Part shown: in pieces, positions 26,408-33,151 of the stretch
Layout of the letters: the number at the start of each line of letters is the position of its first letter
How positions within the stretch are numbered: the stretch's first letter is position 1
Source of the DNA: Roseateles sp. DAIF2
GTDB taxonomy: Bacteria; Pseudomonadota; Gammaproteobacteria; Burkholderiales; Burkholderiaceae_C
Direction of reading: 5' to 3'
DNA: 64,000 bases
Assembly (NCBI RefSeq): GCF_015624425.1
Contig: NZ_CP049919.1
Coordinates: forward strand, 310,001 to 374,000
Translations under genes and position numbers: made by a program
The notes under the pieces: model-generated
What the model saw: only the letters and a program-made list of their open reading frames with translations
Database searches by the model: none
What the model was told of the DNA's origin: nothing

Positions 26408-27622
26408 ATGTCCGCCCCACCCGCCGCCGGCTCTGCCGAGCGCCTGCCGCTGCCGATCATCGCGCTGGCGCTGGCCGCCTTCGCGATCGGCACCACCGAG
26501 TTCGTCATCATGGGCATCCTGCCCGAGGTCGCGCGCGATCTGGGCGTGGACCTGCCGGCCGCTGGCCTGCTGGTCAGCGGCTATGCGCTGGGCGTGGCCC
26601 TGGGCGCGCCGCTGGTGGCGCTGGCCACCGCGCGCTGGCCGCGCAAGACCACCCTGCTGGTGCTGATGGGCCTGTTCATCGCCGGCAACCTGCTGTCGGC
26701 CCTGGCACCGGGCTACGGGCTCCTGATGGCGGGCCGGGTGCTGGCCTCGCTGGCCCATGGCTCCTTCTTCGGCATCGGCGCGGTGGTGGCCAGCGGCCTG
26801 GTGGCGCCGACGCGCCGCGCCGCCGCGGTGGCGCTGATGTTCACCGGCCTGACCCTGGCCAATGTGCTGGGCGTGCCGCTGGGCACCTGGATCGGCCAGG
26901 GCTGGGGCTGGCGCGCCACCTTCTGGACCGTGTCGGTGCTGGGCGTGCTGGCGCTGGTGGCGGTCGCGGCCCTGGTGCCGCGCGCGGGCCGCGCCGCGGC
27001 CGGTGAGGGCGGTGCCAGCGAATGGCGCGTGCTGCGCGACCGCCAGGTGCTGGCCGCGCTGGGCCTGACGGTGCTGGGCTTCGGCGGCATCTTCACCGCC
27101 TTCACCTATATCGCACCGCTGCTGCGTGAGCAGACCGGGCTCGCGCCCGGCGCGGTGACCGGCGTGCTGTGCCTGTTCGGCCTGGGCCTGACCCTGGGCA
27201 ATGTGCTGGGCGGGCGCCTGGCCGACCGCTGGCCGCGCGGCTCGATGCTGGGCATCCTGGCGGCGCTGGCCGCGGTCGAGGCCCTGCTGGCGCTGACCGC
27301 GACCCGGCCGCTGCCGGCGATCGCCACCGTGTTCGCCTGGGGCATCGCGGCCTTCGCCACCGTGCCGGGCCTGCAGATGCGCGTGCTGGAGCGCGCCGGC
27401 GCCGCGCCCACCCTGGCCTCGACCCTGAACATCGGCGCCTTCAATCTGGGCAATGCCGGCGGTGCCTGGCTGGGCGGCGCGCTGCTGGCGGCCGACTGGT
27501 CCCTGCGCAGCCTGCCGTTGGCCGCCGCCGCGCTGGCCCTGCTGGCGCTCGCGCTGGCGGCCGTCGGCGGGTCGTCACCCGCCACCTCTTCTTCTTCACT
27601 GCAACTCGTCAAGGAATCCTGA
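26408..27622 (+). CDS. MFS drug/metabolite exporter, DHA1 (AraJ/YdhP-like)
   Basis: A 404-residue, 12-helix major facilitator transporter. It shows the DHA1 pattern: the first helix ends GTTEFVIMGILPEVARDLGV, motif A-like ATARWPRKTTLLV after helix 2, and motif C-like GVPLGTWIGQGWGWR in helix 5. The family exports sugars, arabinose-like compounds, purines or drugs. The start at 26408 (MSAPPAAGSAERLPL) is the first ATG giving a normal cytoplasmic N-terminus. The SDR gene starts one base after its stop, so they are co-transcribed and possibly coupled. Confidence 0.9.
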   Translation: MSAPPAAGSAERLPLPIIALALAAFAIGTTEFVIMGILPEVARDLGVDLPAAGLLVSGYALGVALGAPLVALATARWPRKTTLLVLMGLFIAGNLLSALAPGYGLLMAGRVLASLAHGSFFGIGAVVASGLVAPTRRAAAVALMFTGLTLANVLGVPLGTWIGQGWGWRATFWTVSVLGVLALVAVAALVPRAGRAAAGEGGASEWRVLRDRQVLAALGLTVLGFGGIFTAFTYIAPLLREQTGLAPGAVTGVLCLFGLGLTLGNVLGGRLADRWPRGSMLGILAALAAVEALLALTATRPLPAIATVFAWGIAAFATVPGLQMRVLERAGAAPTLASTLNIGAFNLGNAGGAWLGGALLAADWSLRSLPLAAAALALLALALAAVGGSSPATSSSSLQLVKES

Positions 27623-27623
27623 C

Positions 27624-28352
27624 ATGACTTTCTCGCTGCAAGGACAGACCGTCGCCGTGCTCGGCGGCAGCTCGGGCATCGGCCTGGCGGTGGCGCGCGG
27701 CGCGCTGGCAGCCGGCGCCAGCACCTGGATCGCGGGGCGCGACCCGCAGCGCCTGGCCGCGGCCGTCGCCGCCACGCCGGGCCTGCGCAGCGCCGCGCTG
27801 GACATCGGCGACGGCCCGGCATTGGCCGCCTTCTTCGAGCGCATCGGCGGCCTCGACCATCTGGTCGTCACCGCCGGCGCCAGCATCGGGGCGGCGCCGC
27901 TGGGCGAGCTGGACCTGGCGGGCGCGGCGCGCGAGGCGCTGGACGTCAAGCTGCTGGGCAGCCTGCGCGCCGCGCAGCAGGCGCTGCCGTGGCTGCGCCC
28001 CGGCGGCTCGATCGGCTTCACCTCGGGCATGCTGGCGCGCAAGCCGACGCCCAATGCCCTGGTCAAGACGGTGATCAATGCCGGCCTGGAGGCGGCGGTG
28101 CGCCAGCTGGCCCGGGAACTGGCGCCGCGGCTGCGCGTCTACGCGGTCAGCCCGGGGCCGGTGGACACGCCGGGCTGGAGCTTTCCGGATGCGGCCAGCC
28201 GCGCCGAGAAGTTCCGCCAGCTCGGTGCCGGCCTGCCGCTGGGCTACACGGCGACTGCCGAGGAGACCGCGGCGGCCTATCTGTTCGCGATGGGCGCGCG
28301 CGGCCTGACCGGCGCGGTGCTGGACCTGGACAGCGGCGCGACCCTGGGCTGA
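27624..28352 (+). CDS. Short-chain dehydrogenase-like protein lacking the catalytic Tyr
   Basis: A 242-residue SDR fold. The NAD(P) site GGSSGIG (residues 14-20) and NAG-like TAGAS segment (83-87) are normal, and Ser134 and Lys148 of the active site are present. The usual Tyr of YxxxK is Asn144 (NALVK). Some SDR subgroups with an SG...RKP pattern share this change and are atypical reductases or non-enzymatic. It starts one base after the MFS gene, so it may modify the exported compound or act as a sensor. The substrate cannot be predicted. Confidence 0.85.
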   Translation: MTFSLQGQTVAVLGGSSGIGLAVARGALAAGASTWIAGRDPQRLAAAVAATPGLRSAALDIGDGPALAAFFERIGGLDHLVVTAGASIGAAPLGELDLAGAAREALDVKLLGSLRAAQQALPWLRPGGSIGFTSGMLARKPTPNALVKTVINAGLEAAVRQLARELAPRLRVYAVSPGPVDTPGWSFPDAASRAEKFRQLGAGLPLGYTATAEETAAAYLFAMGARGLTGAVLDLDSGATLG

Positions 28353-28436
28353 ACCGGCCCCGCACTTGACGGCGGCGCGGCGCCTGCCGAGCATGCGGGG
28401 CAGCGGCGCGGCCGAGCGCCGCCGGGAGATGCCGTC

Positions 28437-28931
28437 ATGTCTGCCGCAGGAGCCGATTCCTTCGAGCTGCAGCTGAGCCTGCCGCTGCCGGACGAGGTGC
28501 AGCTGCGCCGGCGCTTCGCCGCGCCGCGCGAGGCGCTGTTCGAGGCCTTCACCCGGCCGGAGCGGGTGCAGCGCTGGTGCTGCGGCCCCGAGGGTTGGAG
28601 CCTGCCGGTCTGCCGCATCGAGGCGCGCTGCGGCGGCTGCCTGCGCTACGAATGGGCCGGCGCCGACGGCCGGCGCATGGGCATGAGCGGGCGCTTCATC
28701 GAGCTGCGGGCGCCGGAGCGCCTGGTGCATTTCGAACGCTTCGACGAGGACTGGACCGAGGGCGAGACCCGGGTGGCGACCGAGTTCGCTGCGCTGGCGC
28801 CGGGCCTGACCCTGGTGACGGTGACGATCCGCTTCAGCGGCCAGCGCGGCCGCGATCGGGCGCTGGCCTGCGGCATGACCGCGGGCATGGCCCAGGGCTA
28901 TCGGAGGCTGGACGCGCTGTTGCTCAGCTGA
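28437..28931 (+). CDS. SRPBCC (AHSA1-type) ligand-binding protein
   Basis: A 164-residue START/AHSA1-domain protein. The pattern RRFAAPREALFEAFTRPERVQRWC and the later HFERFDEDWTEGETRV and GM..GY.RLDALL segments are typical. These proteins have a deep hydrophobic pocket and often accompany ArsR regulators; none is adjacent here. There is a cluster of cysteines in the first half (WCCGPEG, CRIEARCGGC). The ATG at 28437 follows GGGAG. Its end overlaps the convergent Anbu gene by 8 bases. Role unknown. Confidence 0.88.
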   Translation: MSAAGADSFELQLSLPLPDEVQLRRRFAAPREALFEAFTRPERVQRWCCGPEGWSLPVCRIEARCGGCLRYEWAGADGRRMGMSGRFIELRAPERLVHFERFDEDWTEGETRVATEFAALAPGLTLVTVTIRFSGQRGRDRALACGMTAGMAQGYRRLDALLLS

Positions 28932-29658
28932 GGAACCAGTCCTCGTCGGGCAGCTTGGCGAAGACGCGGCGCAGGCCCTCGCCCCAGCCGCGGCTGAGCT
29001 TGAGGAAATAGGGATCGGTGGCCTCGACGCGGTGCACCGCGGCGGGCGTGAAGCTGTCGCCGCGGTACAGCAGCATGTCGATCGGCAGGCCCACCGAGAG
29101 GTTGCTGCGTATCGTCGAGTCGAAGGAGATCAGGGTGCACTTGGTCGCCTCGGCCAGCGAGCTGTCGAAGCGGATCACCCGGTCGATGATGGGCTTGCCG
29201 TACTTGGCCTCGCCGATCTGGAAATAGGGCGTGTCCTCGGTGGCCTCGATGAAGTTGCCCTGCGGGTAGACATGGAAGAGGCGCGGCGCCTCGCCCCTGA
29301 TCTGGCCGCCGACGATGAAGTTGGCGCCGAAATCCACGCCCTGGCCCAGGGTGGCGTCGTTGGCATCGCGCGCCACCACCTCCTTCAGGGTGCGGCCGAC
29401 CAGCTCGGCGGCGTCGTACAGCGAGGGGGTGTTCAGCAGGTGCTTGCCCTCCTGCTCGCAGCGCTGGCGCAGCAGGCTGATCACGCTCTGCGTGGTGGCC
29501 AGGTTGCCGGCATTCAGCACGCAGAGCATGCGCTCGCCCGGCGCCTCGAACAGGTTCATCTTGCGGAAGGTCGAGATATGGTCGACGCCCGCATTGGTGC
29601 GCGAATCCGAGGCGAACAGCAGGCCGGCCTTCAGCCGCATGGCAACGCAGTAAGTCAT
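28924..29658 (-). CDS. Anbu: proteasome-related peptidase
   Basis: A 244-residue member of Anbu, the bacterial ancestral beta-subunit family related to proteasome and HslV peptidases. After removal of Met1 the N-terminal nucleophile would be Thr1 (TYCVAMRLKAG); Asp17 (SDSRTNAG) and Lys32 (FRKMNLF) complete the proteasome-type triad. Anbu assembles into open, washer-like rings; no general protease activity has been settled. It is the last gene of a four-gene minus-strand set with the transglutaminase-like, alpha-E and ATP-grasp genes, the standard Anbu neighbourhood. It starts 9 bases after the transglutaminase stop. Confidence 0.95.
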   Translation of the reverse strand: MTYCVAMRLKAGLLFASDSRTNAGVDHISTFRKMNLFEAPGERMLCVLNAGNLATTQSVISLLRQRCEQEGKHLLNTPSLYDAAELVGRTLKEVVARDANDATLGQGVDFGANFIVGGQIRGEAPRLFHVYPQGNFIEATEDTPYFQIGEAKYGKPIIDRVIRFDSSLAEATKCTLISFDSTIRSNLSVGLPIDMLLYRGDSFTPAAVHRVEATDPYFLKLSRGWGEGLRRVFAKLPDEDWFLS

Positions 29659-29667
29659 GAGGCCGAA

Positions 29668-30468
29668 TTATTGCTGCTGGGCCTGCGCGCCGGCCAAGGT
29701 GACCTGCACCATCGTGTGCAGGACTTCGCTGCCGCCGCCCAGGCGCATGCCGCGCACCGGGCAGGCGTCCAGGTAGTCGGCGCCGATCGCCAGCTTGACA
29801 TAGCGGCCATCGGCCAGGCATTGGTTGCTGACGTCGAAGCCCAGCCAGCCTTCGGTCAGGCGCACCTCGGCCCAGGCATGGCTGGCCACATGCTCGGCAT
29901 CCGCGGCCAGGTAGCCGGAGACATAGCGCGCCGGCAGGCCCAGCAGGCGCGCGCAGGTGACGAAGACCTGGGCATGGTCCTGGCAGACGCCCAGGCGCGA
30001 GGCGAAGGCCTCGGCCGCCGGCGTGGCGGCGTCGGTGACGCCGGGCGTGTAGGGCATGTGCTGGCCCAGCGCCCGCATCAGGGTCTGCAGCGCCGGCAGC
30101 GGGTCGGCGCCGGCGCAGCCGGCGGCGAACTCGCGCAGCGCCGCGTCGGGCCGGGTCAGCGGCGATTCGCGCAGGAACAGCGGTGCCGGCAGCTCGTCCC
30201 GCGGGTCGGGCGCGGGCGGGGCGTCCTGCGTGTCGACCTCGCCGCGCGCGTAAAGGTGGATCTCGCGGCCGGGGTGGTCCAGGGTCAGCACATGCATCAC
30301 ATTGCCATAGGCATCGCGCGTGTCCTTGGCCGGTGCCGGCAGCTGCAACGCCCAGCGCAGCACGGTCTGGCGCGTGCCGCTCTGCGGCGTCAGGCGCAGG
30401 TACTGGGTGCTGCGCGCCACCGGGGCGTCGTAGCGGTAGATGGTCTCGTGGGCAATGACCAGGTGCAT
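29668..30468 (-). CDS. Transglutaminase-like cysteine peptidase of the Anbu cluster
   Basis: A 266-residue protein with an N-terminal bacterial transglutaminase-like N domain (about 1-75, YRYDAPVARSTQYLRLTP) and a papain-fold core. The triad is Cys162 (GVCQDHA), His197 (SHAWAEV) and Asp212 (FDVSN). Such enzymes hydrolyse or form amide bonds. It starts one base after the alpha-E stop and is followed 9 bases later by Anbu, so all are co-translated. The likely role is to cut or transfer a peptide made by the ATP-grasp partner, which is inference. Confidence 0.93.
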   Translation of the reverse strand: MHLVIAHETIYRYDAPVARSTQYLRLTPQSGTRQTVLRWALQLPAPAKDTRDAYGNVMHVLTLDHPGREIHLYARGEVDTQDAPPAPDPRDELPAPLFLRESPLTRPDAALREFAAGCAGADPLPALQTLMRALGQHMPYTPGVTDAATPAAEAFASRLGVCQDHAQVFVTCARLLGLPARYVSGYLAADAEHVASHAWAEVRLTEGWLGFDVSNQCLADGRYVKLAIGADYLDACPVRGMRLGGGSEVLHTMVQVTLAGAQAQQQ

Positions 30469-30469
30469 A

Positions 30470-31438
30470 TCAGTTGGCCTCGAGATAGGCGGTGCGGATC
30501 GCTTCGCCCAGCCCCGCCGATTCGTCCAGGAAGCCGGTCAGCCAGCGGTGCAGGCCCGTCTCCAGGATCTCGTCGACGCCGCCATATTCCAGGCGCAGGG
30601 CCAGGCGGCCGGCCAGCTGCTTGACCTGGCGGCCGGCATCCTGTGCGCCGGGGTTGGCCTCGATCTGCGGCAGGATCGCGACGATTTCGTCGCAGCAGGC
30701 GCGTAGGGACCGCGGCACGTCCGGGCGCAGGATCAGCAGCTCGGTGACGCGCCGGCCGTCCAGGCTGTCGCGATAGGCCGCGTGGTAGGCCTCGAAGGCC
30801 GACAGCGAGCGCAAGAGCGCGCTCCAGGCATAGAAGTCCGGCGCGCTCTCGCTGGGCGCGTCGACCGGCATCAGCGAGGCCACGGCCGGCTCGATCAGCT
30901 GCGATTTCACGTCCAGCAGGCGCGCGGTGTTGTCGGCCCGCTCGACGAAGGTGCCCAGGCGGATGAAGCAGTAGGCGTCGTTGCGCTGCAGGGTGCCGTA
31001 GGTGGCGCCGCGGAACAGGTGCGAGCGCTCCTTGACCCAGTCGAAATAGCTGGAGACGCTGGGGATGCCGCGCTTGGGCAGGCCGCGGCCTTCAAGCCAG
31101 GTGGCGTTGATCGCCTCCCACATCTCGGCGGTGATCTGGCCGCGCACCGCATGGGCGTTCTCGCGCGCCAGCTTCAGGCAGCTCAGCACCGAGGCCGGGT
31201 TCTCCAGGTCCAGGGCCATGAAGTTGAACAGCGACTGCGCATCGAGCTTGGGGTGGCGCGCGCTGTAGGCCTCCAGCGCGCCGGTGACGGCCAGCGGCGC
31301 GGCCAGCTCGGTCAGTGCGCCGCGGCTCTGCGGCAGCAGGGACAGCGAATGGGTCACGTCCAGCATGCGCACCAGGTTCTCGGCGCGCTCCACATAGCGG
31401 CTCATCCAGTAGAGCTGGGCGGCGGTTCTCGACAGCAT
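30470..31438 (-). CDS. Alpha-E domain protein (DUF403) of the Anbu cluster
   Basis: A 322-residue, all-helical alpha-E protein, begun by MLSRTAAQLYWMSRYVERAENL, the family's hallmark N-terminus. A second similar helix (FIRLGTFVERADNTARLLDVK, mid-protein) shows its internal repeat. Alpha-E proteins are nearly always found beside a circularly permuted ATP-grasp and a transglutaminase, and are presumed to bind substrate or scaffold the complex. An upstream in-frame ATG lies inside the intergenic repeat, so the start at 31438 is preferred. Confidence 0.93.
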   Translation of the reverse strand: MLSRTAAQLYWMSRYVERAENLVRMLDVTHSLSLLPQSRGALTELAAPLAVTGALEAYSARHPKLDAQSLFNFMALDLENPASVLSCLKLARENAHAVRGQITAEMWEAINATWLEGRGLPKRGIPSVSSYFDWVKERSHLFRGATYGTLQRNDAYCFIRLGTFVERADNTARLLDVKSQLIEPAVASLMPVDAPSESAPDFYAWSALLRSLSAFEAYHAAYRDSLDGRRVTELLILRPDVPRSLRACCDEIVAILPQIEANPGAQDAGRQVKQLAGRLALRLEYGGVDEILETGLHRWLTGFLDESAGLGEAIRTAYLEAN

Positions 31439-31440
31439 AG

Positions 31441-31519
31441 TCAGGCCTCCCGCCGGGCCGACCCAAGGGAGGCCTGCGCCCCCATGGGGGGCAGTGAACA
31501 AAGTGAGCGTGGGGGCATC
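31441..31519 (-). repeat. GC-rich intergenic repeat of a second type, inside the Anbu operon
   Basis: This element fills the gap between ATP-grasp and alpha-E. On the minus strand it reads ATGCCCCCACGCTCACTTTG, then TTCACTGCCCCCCATGGGGGC and GGCCTCCCTTGGG...GGCGGGAGGCC. It contains a CCCCCATGGGGG hairpin and a second stem made by GGCCTCCC/GGGAGGCC. I associate this sequence type with Comamonadaceae-like genomes. It may cause partial termination or RNA processing within the operon. Confidence 0.65.
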
Positions 31520-31522
31520 ATT

Positions 31523-32950
31523 TCAGGCCTCCAGGATCCAGGTGTCCTTGGTGCCGCCGCCTTGGGACGAGTTCACCACCAGGGATCCTTGTTTCAATGC
31601 CACGCGCGTCAGGCCGCCCGCCACCATGGTCGTCTCGCGTCCGGTCAGCACGAAGGGCCGCAGGTCGATATGGCGCGGCGCGATGCCGCTCTCGACGAAG
31701 GTCGGGCAGCTCGACAGGCACAGCGTGGGCTGCGCGATGTAGTTGCTCGGATTGGCCTGGACCCGCTCGCGGAAGTCCGCCACCTCGGCCGCAGTCGAGG
31801 CCGGGCCGACCAGCATGCCGTAGCCGCCGGCGCCATGCACCTCCTTGACCACCAGCTCGGCCATATGGGCCAGCACATGTTCCAGGTCCGCCGCCCGGCG
31901 GCATTGCCAGGTCGGCACGTTGTGCAGGATCGGCTCCTCGTTCAGATAGAAGCGGATCATGTCCGGCACATAGGGATAGATGGACTTGTCGTCCGCGACC
32001 CCGGTGCCGATCGCATTGGCCAGGATCAGGTGGCCCCGCTTGTAGACCGACAGCAGGCCCGGCACGCCCAGCATCGAGTCGGCGCGAAAGGCCAGCGGGT
32101 CGAGGAAGGCGTCGTCGATGCGGCGGTAGATCACGTCGACCCGCTGCGGGCCGACGGTGGTGCGCATATAGAGGTAGTCGTCCTTGACGAACAGGTCCTG
32201 CCCCTCGACCAGCTCCACGCCCATCTGCTGGGCCAGGAAGGCATGCTCGAAATAGGCGCTGTTGAAGGGCCCGGGCGTCAGCACCACGACGGTCGGGTTC
32301 TCCGCCAGGCTGGCATGGCGCAGGGTGTTCAGCAGCAGGGTCGGGTAATGCGCGACCGGCGCCACCTGGTAGCGCTCGAACAGCTCGGGGAACAGCCGCA
32401 TCATCATCTTGCGGTTCTCCAGCATGTAGGAGACGCCGCTGGGCACGCGCAGGTTGTCCTCCAGCACGTAGTAGCCGCCGTCGCTGTGGCGGATCAGGTC
32501 CACGCCGGTGATCTGGGTGTAGATGCCATGCGGCAGGTCCAGGCCCTGCATCGCCGGCTGGTATTGGGCATTGGCGAACACCTGCTCGGCCGGGATCAGG
32601 CCGGCCTTGACGATCTCGTGCTCGTGGTAGATGTCCCACAGGAATTTGTTGAGCGCGCTGACGCGCTGGCGCAGCCCGGCCTCCAGCATCTGCCATTCGC
32701 TGGCCGGCACGATGCGCGGCACGGTGTCGAAGGGGATCAGGCGCTCGGCGCCGGCCTCATCGCCGTAGACCGCGAAGGTGATGCCGACCTTGTGGAACAG
32801 CAGGTCGGCCTCGGCGCGCTTCTTGGCCAGGGCCTCGGGCGTCTGTGCGTGCAGCCAATGCGCGAATTCCTGGTAATGCGGGCGGATCGCGCCGCTGGCC
32901 AGCAGCATCTCGTCGTGGTGGCCCGGGGGCGGCAGGGTCAGGGCATGCAT
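31523..32950 (-). CDS. Circularly permuted ATP-grasp ligase of the Anbu cluster
   Basis: A 475-residue circularly permuted type 2 ATP-grasp protein (former DUF404/DUF407). Signature blocks are GGYYVLEDNLRVPSGVSYML (158-177), VLTPGPFNSAYFEHAFLA, YRRIDDAFLDPL, ANAIGTGVADDKSIYPYVPD and VKEVHGAGGYGMLVGP. ATP-grasp enzymes join a carboxylate to an amine through an acyl-phosphate, so this is the expected amide- or peptide-forming step. The start at 32950 (MHALTLPPPG) is the first family-like position. It is first in the operon; the 201-base divergent gap upstream should hold the promoter. Confidence 0.93.
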   Translation of the reverse strand: MHALTLPPPGHHDEMLLASGAIRPHYQEFAHWLHAQTPEALAKKRAEADLLFHKVGITFAVYGDEAGAERLIPFDTVPRIVPASEWQMLEAGLRQRVSALNKFLWDIYHEHEIVKAGLIPAEQVFANAQYQPAMQGLDLPHGIYTQITGVDLIRHSDGGYYVLEDNLRVPSGVSYMLENRKMMMRLFPELFERYQVAPVAHYPTLLLNTLRHASLAENPTVVVLTPGPFNSAYFEHAFLAQQMGVELVEGQDLFVKDDYLYMRTTVGPQRVDVIYRRIDDAFLDPLAFRADSMLGVPGLLSVYKRGHLILANAIGTGVADDKSIYPYVPDMIRFYLNEEPILHNVPTWQCRRAADLEHVLAHMAELVVKEVHGAGGYGMLVGPASTAAEVADFRERVQANPSNYIAQPTLCLSSCPTFVESGIAPRHIDLRPFVLTGRETTMVAGGLTRVALKQGSLVVNSSQGGGTKDTWILEA

Positions 32951-33151
32951 GATGGGTCGGAACTCCGTCGTCTGCGTGAACCTGTGTAGATGCAAGCCCT
33001 GTGCCGAGGGCCAGGGCCATAGCCATGAGCACAGCTTGCCCGAACTTGGTGCCCGAATCCAGCCGGCACCGTGCCGGTGCGCCCGGCCCGCGTCGTGCTG
33101 GTGCATCACCCGGGCTTGCGGCCCTCGAGGCGGCGGGATACAAAACCGGGG

